Source: Saprospiraceae bacterium (GTDB taxonomy: Bacteria; Bacteroidota; Bacteroidia; Chitinophagales; Saprospiraceae). Taken from it: a stretch of DNA of 64,000 nt. The translations under genes and the position numbers were made by a program. Where the stretch lies: assembly GCA_020627535.1 (NCBI GenBank), contig JAHDGU010000004.1:124001-188000 (forward strand), read 5' to 3'. Of the stretch, positions 43,074 to 50,762 are shown piece by piece (the stretch's first letter is position 1; every line of letters starts with the position of its first letter). The notes beneath the pieces are model-generated. The model was given only the letters and a program-made list of their open reading frames with translations, did not search any database and was not told where the DNA came from.

Positions 43074-44543
43074 CTAGTCCAAGATAATCAACTTGGTCAT
43101 ATTGATCTCTTGATTCTCAATAAGTCGGGCGTAGTAGACCCCGCCAGCATATTCGTCGACGCGAATCCACAGCGTCGAAGCGCCAGCGTCAATTTTCTGT
43201 CGGTAGAGGCTCTGCCCCTTCTGATCAAGTATTACAAACTCAGAGTCGGAAATAAGCGTCTTTTTAAAATCAATTCGTACTAGGCCAGATGCCGGATTAG
43301 GCACTAGCTCCATTTGGGCGACAGCCCTCACAGTCTCTCCGATACTGGTCGTCAAAAAACCATTGAAAAATTCCAGAGTCGCAGCGCCAGCGGGAAAGAA
43401 GCACGCTCCATGATTCAGAGTAGATCCTTTGCTCATAGACATTACATCTGCTGCACCTGCAGCATTCATGACGCTATCCGTGAAGGGCGAATTGGTGTAC
43501 GGGACTTGTTCGTCTGCTTCGCAGTAAAATAATCTTGTTGGTGCATCTGGCACCCAGTCGTAGAGATCTTGCTCTCTCAGGGCGACAAGGATCGGATGAT
43601 CTTCTGGAGACTGATTGGTCAGTATGCTGACCACTGTATCCTGCAGCATGTCCCGAGGATTGAGTCCACCAGTCTGTCCTCGCAGAGTAAGCCCCAAGCT
43701 CGTACCAAGACCAGCTAGATTGAGGCTACCAGCTTCAAAGAGCTCGATCGCTGTCACATAAGGCGCCTTGAAGATGTCCGAAATATCCTCGTAGACATCA
43801 CCATAGACTTGATTGAGGCCGACGACGACATAGGGCAGAAAGATGATACCCGGAGAGTAATCTAGGTCGTCAACCACCCTTTCTCTCATGATGCCACTTA
43901 CACTATATGGACCTGACATAGGACTGGATGCCGTGACTGTATAGCGCTGATCAGGATCTTCCTGAAGATACTTGTGAAGTGCCATAGCCGCATGTCCTCC
44001 TTGGCTGTAGCCTGTGACAAACACTTGATCGTTCAAGGTTACTGCCTCTTGACTCGCTATCTCTTCTGCTGCGATCATCATGTCATAAGCTACCCAGGCC
44101 TCCGACTCCGCATGTATATAGGGATGAAAGCCCTTGGACGCTCCCAGACCAAGGAAGTCTGGTGCCAATGAATAGTATCCATGTCCCGCAAAGTAGATGG
44201 CGGGATAGCCATTGGATTGTAGATTGGAAGGAATATCTCCATTGTCTGTGGTACCATGCTGATAGACCAGATAAGGGAGCTCCTCTCCCTCTAGGCCACT
44301 TGGAGCAGCCAAAAGACCGCTTGCTGTATCGATGGCACCACTGACACTAGTAGTGGTGTATAGCACTTGATAGATTTTGGCACCATGTATGGCAGGGGCA
44401 AGTCCACTCGGGCCCGTATTAATTTCTGTATTGATCGTCTCGGCACTCCACTCCGCTAGGAGGGTATAACTGACAAGATCTTGGGCGTAGCTCCCGCAAG
44501 TAAAAACAAGGCTGAGAATAGAAAAGAGTAGAGTTTTTTTCAT
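43074..44543 (-). CDS. Secreted alpha/beta-hydrolase (secretory lipase-like) with T9SS sorting domain
   Basis: The protein has 489 residues. Signal peptide 'TLLFSILSLVFTCGSYAQ'. The hydrolase domain (about 30-390) has 'LPYLVYQHGTTDNGDIPS', the nucleophile elbow 'VFVTGYSQGGHAAMALHKYL', and an acid/His pair in 'LFYCEADEQVPYTNSPFT' and 'LNHGACFFPAGA', as in fungal-type secretory lipases and related bacterial esterases. The last 80 residues are a T9SS domain ('LVPNPASGLVRIDF', 'GGVYYARL', 'MTKLIILD'). It is likely exported to the surface or medium. An upstream start would add 11 residues before the signal peptide. Confidence 0.82.
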   Translation of the reverse strand: MKKTLLFSILSLVFTCGSYAQDLVSYTLLAEWSAETINTEINTGPSGLAPAIHGAKIYQVLYTTTSVSGAIDTASGLLAAPSGLEGEELPYLVYQHGTTDNGDIPSNLQSNGYPAIYFAGHGYYSLAPDFLGLGASKGFHPYIHAESEAWVAYDMMIAAEEIASQEAVTLNDQVFVTGYSQGGHAAMALHKYLQEDPDQRYTVTASSPMSGPYSVSGIMRERVVDDLDYSPGIIFLPYVVVGLNQVYGDVYEDISDIFKAPYVTAIELFEAGSLNLAGLGTSLGLTLRGQTGGLNPRDMLQDTVVSILTNQSPEDHPILVALREQDLYDWVPDAPTRLFYCEADEQVPYTNSPFTDSVMNAAGAADVMSMSKGSTLNHGACFFPAGAATLEFFNGFLTTSIGETVRAVAQMELVPNPASGLVRIDFKKTLISDSEFVILDQKGQSLYRQKIDAGASTLWIRVDEYAGGVYYARLIENQEINMTKLIILD

Positions 44544-44675
44544 GATTGTGTTGATATAAGATGTGAATCTATACATACGACGTGAGGATCTCTCAATAGT
44601 TTCGCCAAACGCTGATAATTCTTCTCACTTTGCTTGGTAAATCCTTGTCAGATCATCATCTTTCCAATAGGCATT

Positions 44676-46124
44676 ATGCATTTAGGAATCGACATAGGAA
44701 GTTCATCCGTCAAGGTGGCACTGATAGATCGGGAAGGGCGTGCCATTGCTGAGGTCCGCGAACCTAGCCAAGAGATGCCGATGAAGAGTCTACAAGCTGG
44801 TTGGGCAGAGCAAGATCCTGAAATGTGGTGGCAATACACTTGTGAGGCAATCGAGAAGATCACTTCACAGCTCGAGACGTCTGATATCCTGTCCATCGGT
44901 CTGGCACACCAGATGCATGGACTGGTCTTGGTGGATCAACAAGGCAATCTGCTGCGTGATGCCATCATCTGGTGCGATAGTCGCGCCGTGCCCTATGGAA
45001 GTTTACTCGCAGATCATATCGGCACGAAGCAGTGTCTAGATAGCATGCTCAATCTTCCTGGCAACTTTACTGCATCCAAGCTTGCATGGATCAGGGAACA
45101 TGAGCCAGATATCTATAAGAAGATCGCCTGCGTCATGCTTCCTGGAGACTACATCTGCTATCGACTCACAGGTGAACTGTCCACCACGGCAGGAAATCTA
45201 TCGGAGGGGTGCTTTTGGGATTTCAAGGGGCACCGGCTTTCGCCAAAAATCCTAGAAGCTCTGGGTCTCTCGATCGATCACTTTCCCGCCATCTTGCAAT
45301 GTATGGATAATCATGGCGTAACACGTGGCCAGATAGACATCAATGGACTTCCAGATGAGATTCCCGTATGCTACAAGGCTGGTGACCAACCCAATAATGC
45401 CTATGCTCTCGGCGTCACAGAGCCTGGTCAAGTAGCAGGCACAGGTGGCACATCAGGCGTCATCTACGCAGTGACTGACAAGCTAGTCGCTGACCCATCC
45501 CAGGCGGTCAACTCCTTTGCCCACTTCAACCACAGCTCCAAGACCTCACGCATAGGCATCCTTCTGTGTATCAACTCCGTCGGCATACTCTATGCCTGGA
45601 TGAGAAGAATGCTAGGCGATCTCAGTTATGGTCATATGGAGGAGCTTGCTTCTAGAGCACCAGTAGGAAGTGATGGTCTAGCCATCATCCCATTTGGCAA
45701 TGGTGCAGAGCGTATGCTCGGCAATCAACCCTCTAGTGCCAGCATACATGGCATCCAGCTCAACCGTCATGACCAATCACATCTAATCAGAGCAGCACTA
45801 GAAGGTCTGGCCTTTTCTTATGCTCATGGTATAGAGAAGATGAGAGCGCTTGGCGTTGAGATTCATCACTTCCGCGTCGGCAACGATAATCTCTTTCAAT
45901 CAGAGATATTCGCACAGTCACTCGCGGATCTCAGTCAATGTGAGATAGAGGTGATCGAGTGCTCTGGAGCTGTCGGGGCTGCTCGTGGCGGAGCCCATGG
46001 AGGCGGACATCAACTAGCGATACAAGATCAGATACATTTTACCTATTCACCCAGACCTCTATCTGATAGTCTCTCAGAAGCTTATCAGCAATGGTCCGAC
46101 ATCCTTCAGAAACAATACCCATGA
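44676..46124 (+). CDS. xylB: Xylulokinase XylB
   Basis: This 482-residue FGGY-family kinase phosphorylates D-xylulose. It has 'LGIDIGSSSVKVALIDREG', 'LAHQMHGLVLVD', 'AIIWCDSRA', 'TASKLAWIREHEP', the catalytic Asp in 'CYKAGDQPNNAYALG' and 'VAGTGGTSGVIYA'. The ATG at 44676 matches the family start; the open frame continues 14 codons upstream. It overlaps xylA by 4 nt (ATGA). A mini-hairpin repeat lies inside it (45235-45248). No xylose transporter or XylR is adjacent. Confidence 0.92.
   Translation: MHLGIDIGSSSVKVALIDREGRAIAEVREPSQEMPMKSLQAGWAEQDPEMWWQYTCEAIEKITSQLETSDILSIGLAHQMHGLVLVDQQGNLLRDAIIWCDSRAVPYGSLLADHIGTKQCLDSMLNLPGNFTASKLAWIREHEPDIYKKIACVMLPGDYICYRLTGELSTTAGNLSEGCFWDFKGHRLSPKILEALGLSIDHFPAILQCMDNHGVTRGQIDINGLPDEIPVCYKAGDQPNNAYALGVTEPGQVAGTGGTSGVIYAVTDKLVADPSQAVNSFAHFNHSSKTSRIGILLCINSVGILYAWMRRMLGDLSYGHMEELASRAPVGSDGLAIIPFGNGAERMLGNQPSSASIHGIQLNRHDQSHLIRAALEGLAFSYAHGIEKMRALGVEIHHFRVGNDNLFQSEIFAQSLADLSQCEIEVIECSGAVGAARGGAHGGGHQLAIQDQIHFTYSPRPLSDSLSEAYQQWSDILQKQYP
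45235..45248 (-). repeat. Dispersed mini-hairpin element, GGC form
   Basis: GGCTTTCGCCAAAA inside xylB, giving Leu-Ser-Pro-Lys. Confidence 0.7.
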
Positions 46125-47431
46125 CAAGCTACTTTCCATCTATCGATAAAATATCCTTCGAAGGCAAAAAATCGAAGAATCCACTGGCTTTCAAGTACTA
46201 CAATCCAGATGAACTTGTGGCCGGAAAATCCCTCAAAGATCACTTCAAATTTGCGGTGGCCTATTGGCACTCATTCTGCAATACTGGTGGAGATCCATTT
46301 GGCCCAGGGACCAAGACATATGCTTGGGACAAAGGAGATGATGCGATCTCAAGAGCCAAAAACAAAATGGATGCTGCCTGGGAATTCATGGACAAAATCG
46401 GCATCGACTACTTCTGCTTTCATGATTTTGATCTGATTGAAGAAGGAAAAAACCTAGAAGAATCTCAACGACGACTGGAGGCGATTGGCGACTATGCTCT
46501 AGAGCACATGGCAAAAAATCCCAAGAAGCTCCTATGGGGCACAGCCAACTTATTCAGCAATCCGAGATACATGAATGGCGCAGCCACCAATCCAGACTTT
46601 CAGGTGGTGGCCTATGCTGCTGCACAAGTGAAAAACGCCCTTGACATCACGATGAAACTCGGAGGAGAAAACTATGTCTTCTGGGGTGGTCGCGAGGGTT
46701 ATATGTCCTTGCTCAATACAGACATGCATCGCGAGAAAGAGCACCTTGCGAGATTTCTCCATATGGCGAAGGACTATGCTCGCTCCAATGGCTTTACAGG
46801 CTGTTTTTTCATCGAGCCCAAGCCTATGGAACCTAGTAAACATCAGTATGATTTTGACTGTGAGACCGTCATCGGTTTTTTGAGACACTATGGACTCCAA
46901 GATGACTTCAAGATCAATATAGAGGTCAATCACGCCACACTGGCCAATCACACCTTTGCCCATGAGCTACAGGTTGCAGCAGACGCCAATATGCTCGGCA
47001 GCATGGACGCCAATCGGGGCGACTATCAGAATGGCTGGGACACCGATCAGTTTCCCGTGGACCTCTATGAGCTCACGGAAGCCATGTTGGTCTTCCTGGA
47101 GGCAGGAGGACTGCAAGGTGGAGGGATCAACTTCGATGCCAAGACAAGGAGAAATAGTACTGACCTAGAGGATTTATTTATAGCACATATTGGTGGGATG
47201 GATGCATTTGCCAGAGCGCTTATCACTGCCGACGAAATCCTCAAAGAATCCGACTATCGGGCTCTGCGTGCACAGAGGTATAGCAGCTTTGACTCCGGAC
47301 ATGGAAAGCAGTGGGAATCTGGAAAGCTAGACATCACTCGCATGTATGCGATCGCTGAAGAAATCGGTGAGCCCCAGCAGCGAAGTGCTAAGCAAGAGCT
47401 ATTTGAGAATATTATCAATCAGCACTTGTAG
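46121..47431 (+). CDS. xylA: Xylose isomerase XylA
   Basis: The protein has 436 residues and converts D-xylose to D-xylulose. It has 'FAVAYWHSFCNTGGDPFGPGT', the catalytic His region 'YFCFHDFDLIEEG', 'YVFWGGREGYMSLLNTD', the metal-binding 'FIEPKPMEPSKHQYDFD', 'EVNHATLANHTFAHEL' and 'GSMDANRGDYQNGWDTDQFP'. Length fits the class II enzymes of Bacteroidota. The ATG at 46121 overlaps the xylB stop codon. It is followed by overlapping hairpins at 47431. Confidence 0.95.
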   Translation: MTSYFPSIDKISFEGKKSKNPLAFKYYNPDELVAGKSLKDHFKFAVAYWHSFCNTGGDPFGPGTKTYAWDKGDDAISRAKNKMDAAWEFMDKIGIDYFCFHDFDLIEEGKNLEESQRRLEAIGDYALEHMAKNPKKLLWGTANLFSNPRYMNGAATNPDFQVVAYAAAQVKNALDITMKLGGENYVFWGGREGYMSLLNTDMHREKEHLARFLHMAKDYARSNGFTGCFFIEPKPMEPSKHQYDFDCETVIGFLRHYGLQDDFKINIEVNHATLANHTFAHELQVAADANMLGSMDANRGDYQNGWDTDQFPVDLYELTEAMLVFLEAGGLQGGGINFDAKTRRNSTDLEDLFIAHIGGMDAFARALITADEILKESDYRALRAQRYSSFDSGHGKQWESGKLDITRMYAIAEEIGEPQQRSAKQELFENIINQHL

Positions 47432-47460
47432 GCCCTATGATATAGAGGGCCTTTCGGCCA
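47431..47460 (+). terminator. Weak terminator or competing hairpins after xylA
   Basis: GGCCCT (47431-47436) pairs with AGGGCC (47446-47451). The same GGCC can instead pair with GGCC at 47456-47459 around TTTC. The second hairpin has the loop and following AAA of the window's mini-hairpin repeat but a GGCC stem. The T-run is short. Confidence 0.4.
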
Positions 47461-47478
47461 AATGAATCGGATCTGCGA

Positions 47479-48237
47479 CTAGTGATTTTCAAAGACAATT
47501 TCTGCCTTACCAGCAGGTATTGCAACTGCATATAGCAGTCCATTGACTCTGATCACTTTTGCCGCTTCGCCGTTGACTGTAACTTGCAATCCTTGAGGAT
47601 TCCATAATTCTGAAATTACAGCAAGCTGGGGTGTCTGCGTATTGCTACTGTAAACTCTACGATCAGGGCTGTAATCTGTGAGAAAGATTGTGCCCTTCCC
47701 ATCACCGACTTGGACAGTCTTGAGCTCATCTTGAAACTCCGCTCCCAGCACAAGGGCCTCCACTCGAGGCTCGATAAATCCTGTAGCGACCATCTCCGCA
47801 TTGGGATCGTCGACTTTCACAAGATTGTCGATAATCCACGCAGGACCGTAGGTATCAGTGTTGTACGATATAGCACCCTGCTCATCGATAATGGCTCCGA
47901 AGTTGAGCATATTGAAGATCTTGCTCGGATTTTCACTCGCAAAAAACTGATCCACTACAGCCTGAAAACGATTGTTGAGAGCTACAGCGTCAGCCGTCTG
48001 TGTGTACTTGGAGCTCGTCATGTAGTTGGGACCAAGATGATTGTATTGTTTATCATATACTCGGAAGTATTTGAGCCTCGCCAGTGAGCGCGGCATCTCA
48101 GAGCGATCAAGATTGTCAAAATTGTGGACTGTGGAGCATCGGAATCCTATGATATCCGATGGCTGCTTGAGCTCAACTTCATTTTTACAGGAGAAAAGTG
48201 TCAATGCGACCAAGCAATATCGAAAGAAGTACTTCAT
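47479..48237 (-). CDS. Orphan C-terminal domain of a YfhO-like protein, lipoprotein
   Basis: The protein has 252 residues with a lipoprotein-type signal ('YCLVALTLFSCKNE'). The body resembles the soluble C-terminal part of YfhO membrane proteins of Bacteroidota: 'SLARLKYFRVYDKQYNHLGPNY', 'IFNMLNFGAIIDEQGAISYNTDTYGPAWIIDNL' and 'LAVISELWNPQGLQVTVNGEAAKVIRVNGLLYAVAIPAGKAEIVF'. The ten or so membrane helices of YfhO are missing, and a lipobox stands in their place. YfhO proteins are linked to glycosylation of teichoic acids or surface polymers. It could be a remnant or a working stand-alone domain; the intact signal favours the latter. Confidence 0.65.
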   Translation of the reverse strand: MKYFFRYCLVALTLFSCKNEVELKQPSDIIGFRCSTVHNFDNLDRSEMPRSLARLKYFRVYDKQYNHLGPNYMTSSKYTQTADAVALNNRFQAVVDQFFASENPSKIFNMLNFGAIIDEQGAISYNTDTYGPAWIIDNLVKVDDPNAEMVATGFIEPRVEALVLGAEFQDELKTVQVGDGKGTIFLTDYSPDRRVYSSNTQTPQLAVISELWNPQGLQVTVNGEAAKVIRVNGLLYAVAIPAGKAEIVFENH

Positions 48238-48288
48238 ACATTAAAATTATTGATAATATATGAAACCCTATAGATCAGGCCCCAAAAG

Positions 48289-48320
48289 AAAAAACCCGAG
48301 CGGAAGTCCACTCGGGTTTT
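48289..48320 (-). terminator. Rho-independent terminator after the 641-residue T9SS protein
   Basis: On the minus strand ACCCGAG and CTCGGGT form the stem with loop TGGACTTCCG, followed by a T-run. The same hairpin with identical loop lies behind the giant HYR gene at 50416. Confidence 0.85.
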
Positions 48321-48362
48321 CAATGTATCATTGGTGATTTGCTACCTAGGCAGCTATGACTC

Positions 48363-48621
48363 TTCACTAATCCAAGACAATCATCTTCTTCACACCACTA
48401 CAAGCATCACTGCCATCTTGCGGTGCAGCGCTGAGCTCGTAGATGTATACGCCTCCGGCATTCAGGTCACTTCGATTGAGCTTGATCTGGTGAATACCTG
48501 CCGCATACTCGCCTTCGATGACCTTGACAGCACTTCCTTTCGCATCGGTGATACTGATGTTGACATCACTGGCTTTCGCCAAAATGAACTCAATCATCGT
48601 CTCCGACTGAAATGGATTTGG
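48363..48621 (-). repeat. Duplicated 3' end of the two T9SS/cohesin genes, copy 1
   Basis: 259 bp aligning without gaps to 50504-50762, about 92% identical by eye. It covers the T9SS sorting domain and stop codon. The terminator beyond is also shared. Confidence 0.8.
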
Positions 48622-50292
48622 GTAGTTGTTCCATCGGACCAGTTCTTGGCTTACGAGAGGTCGGGCATCGAACCACTCTAGCTCAACGACCATATTGTTG
48701 CTCGCAGAAGTGTATGCTTCACTCCTCAGCAGGTTTGATGACATACTGATCAATTCACTTAGTCGCCCAGCCACATTTGCACGTAAGTGCAGCGTAAATA
48801 GGACTTCCTTGTCTCGGAGCGACACGGAGCTTCCATCACTCCAGCTCATCGCCAGTGACCCTATCTCTGACTGCCTTCCGATGTTCTGTTCAGTCATATT
48901 CATCGATCCACCCTCAAGACTCTCTAGCTCTACTCCTTCCATCTCCCAAGTCATTTGAAATCCAAGCACATCGGAAAATTGATGTGCCAAGACATCAAGT
49001 TCCAGCCTTTCACCAGGACTTACATCTCGGTCTTCAACACTAAGTAGAAGTGATCCATCGGGTGTTCGATCTTCTGACTGGAGCAGACCTGATGCCATGG
49101 CAGAGCGATTGACATCCCCCATTTTTACACCATAGAAATCAATATCCATTCTCTCTTCATAGACGTCTACGAGATCCCAGGACTCAGTGAGCAATTCAGC
49201 GTCCTGGAGATTATCAAGATCGATCGATGCATTTAGGAATCGCCAATTCGGGCTATTAGGAAATCCCGACGGATAATGGCCCAAGAGTAATCTTCTAATG
49301 TCCGCCAAATCTGCTGCAGAAACACCGCCTGAGCCGTTTACATCTGCGGAGACAAACTGATCCAAGGACTCAAAGGATCGCAGGCCTAACAAATGGGCTT
49401 GGATCAAGACGATATCAAAGGTGCTGACACCATTGAGGATATCTCCATCTTTAGCCGCGGTCAGTCGGTAGTTATTGAATAGAGGATTACCATAAGTCTG
49501 ATAGCGCCCCTCCTCATCGGTCAGATAATCAATGGTGTGGCTACTGGTCCGATTTTCCTGAAAGACCGTCACATCTGGCATGGGTTCTCCACTCACTGTA
49601 GCAACTTGACCTCCAAAGCTAAGGTAGAGCGGATCACCGCAGTCATCGCGGCCCTGCACATTGATGAATGTCTGGCAGAAATCTTGATTTCCAGCATCAT
49701 CTGTAATCCACACTTCTATGAGGCGTGGACCAGCTTCGTGGCATGGGATGGTCAAAAATATGTCATCGGTATCCTCTGAGAAACTCGTCACATAATCACC
49801 ACAGTTGTCAGAGGCTCCTGCATCAAAGTCGCTCGACCAAATTGTCACCTCATCATTGGCCTCCATGATGACTGTCACTGTACCGGGAAAACAACGAGGC
49901 TCGGGTGCAACACAATCAGCAATAATCAATCTCTGAAGAAACTGAGTACTCTCCCCACATGTATCCGTCACTAGCCATGAAATCATATGGTCGCCGACCG
50001 GATAAGAACCACTCAGCATCACACCATTCCCTGTCTCGTCTACTTGACCATCGTCAAACAGATCCATCTCATAGCTCGTCATCAGTTCACTACAGCCTCC
50101 TGCTACCTCGATGACGACATCTACTTCAGTCTCACAAGCCGTGGAGCTTGAATCACAATAGACGATGGTGTCCTGAGCGATAATCTCAAGGTCCTGTGAG
50201 TACATCGACATAGGGGACATCAATAAAAAACCAGCCAATAAGAATAGGGATCTCCTCCAGTACGTCGGACTTGGAAATAGGGATTTGTTCAT
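48367..50292 (-). CDS. Secreted protein with dockerin-like and cohesin-like domains and T9SS sorting domain
   Basis: The protein has 641 residues. The signal peptide is 'RRSLFLLAGFLLMSPMSMYS'. Residues 30-210 form two HYR/Ig-like segments with Cys pairs ('CETEVDVVIEVAGGCSE', 'ITDDAGNQDFCQTFINVQG'). Residues 210-290 hold a carboxypeptidase-like repeat. About 285-345 is a dockerin-like region: 'GVSTFDIVLIQAHLLGL', then 'SADVNGSGGVSAADLADIRRLLLG', with calcium-loop Asp/Asn. About 430-560 is cohesin-like ('LELDVLAHQFSDVLGFQMTWEMEG'). The last 80 residues are the T9SS domain ending 'KKMIVLD'. It is a paralogue of the giant neighbour. A longer start at 50301 or upstream is possible. Confidence 0.78.
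   Translation of the reverse strand: MNKSLFPSPTYWRRSLFLLAGFLLMSPMSMYSQDLEIIAQDTIVYCDSSSTACETEVDVVIEVAGGCSELMTSYEMDLFDDGQVDETGNGVMLSGSYPVGDHMISWLVTDTCGESTQFLQRLIIADCVAPEPRCFPGTVTVIMEANDEVTIWSSDFDAGASDNCGDYVTSFSEDTDDIFLTIPCHEAGPRLIEVWITDDAGNQDFCQTFINVQGRDDCGDPLYLSFGGQVATVSGEPMPDVTVFQENRTSSHTIDYLTDEEGRYQTYGNPLFNNYRLTAAKDGDILNGVSTFDIVLIQAHLLGLRSFESLDQFVSADVNGSGGVSAADLADIRRLLLGHYPSGFPNSPNWRFLNASIDLDNLQDAELLTESWDLVDVYEERMDIDFYGVKMGDVNRSAMASGLLQSEDRTPDGSLLLSVEDRDVSPGERLELDVLAHQFSDVLGFQMTWEMEGVELESLEGGSMNMTEQNIGRQSEIGSLAMSWSDGSSVSLRDKEVLFTLHLRANVAGRLSELISMSSNLLRSEAYTSASNNMVVELEWFDARPLVSQELVRWNNYPNPFQSETMIEFILAKASDVNISITDAKGSAVKVIEGEYAAGIHQIKLNRSDLNAGGVYIYELSAAPQDGSDACSGVKKMIVLD
48571..48584 (-). repeat. 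Dispersed mini-hairpin element, GGC form
   Basis: GGCTTTCGCCAAAA within the sorting-domain region of the 641-residue protein; on the coding strand it reads TTGGCGAAAGCC, Leu-Ala-Lys-Ala. Confidence 0.65.
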
Positions 50293-50415
50293 GGTAATCA
50301 TTTGCGCACGTAGCGGGTGAGGATGGGAATATTCCCTCGATGTGTACGTCATCGCTTGACCTGATTAAATGTAGTCATAAAATCTCACTTCCCATCTGCC
50401 CTGCACGCTAGAATG

Positions 50416-50447
50416 AAAAAACCCGAGCGGAAGTCCACTCGGGTTTT
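50416..50447 (-). terminator. Rho-independent terminator after the giant HYR gene
   Basis: The same ACCCGAG/CTCGGGT stem and loop as at 48289 with six T on the minus strand, 60 bp after the stop codon. Confidence 0.87.
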
Positions 50448-50503
50448 CTATTTATGATTTAGGATTTATGATAGGTGATTTGCTACCGAGACAACTATCA
50501 CTA

Positions 50504-50762
50504 TTCACTAATCCAAGACAATCATCTTCTTCACACCACTCCAAGCATCGCTGCCATCTTGCGGTGTAGCGCTGAGCTCGTAGATGTATACGCCTCCAGC
50601 ATTCAGATCACTTCGCTTGAGCTTGATCTGATGGATACCTGCTGCATACTCGCCTTCGATGACTTTGACAGTACTTCCTTTTGCATCGGTGATGCTGATG
50701 TTCACATCACTGGCTTTCGCCAATCTAAACTCAATCATCGTTTCCTCATCGAATGGATTTGG
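50504..50762 (-). repeat. Duplicated 3' end of the two T9SS/cohesin genes, copy 2
   Basis: This is the partner of 48363-48621. Most differences are at third codon positions, so the two copies are kept similar at the protein level and may also exchange by gene conversion. Confidence 0.8.

Noticed and set aside
42976-44609. Loose matches to the mini-hairpin (CTTGGCGAAGCGG at about 42976, AGTTTCGCCAAAC at about 44598)
   Set aside because: They lack the complete stem or the GAAA loop, so they were not counted as copies.
12442-47355. GCGATCGC (the cyanobacterial HIP1 octamer) at 12185, 12442, 33871 and 47348
   Set aside because: Four copies in 64 kb is only modestly above the roughly one expected by chance, with no common flanks beyond the octamer.
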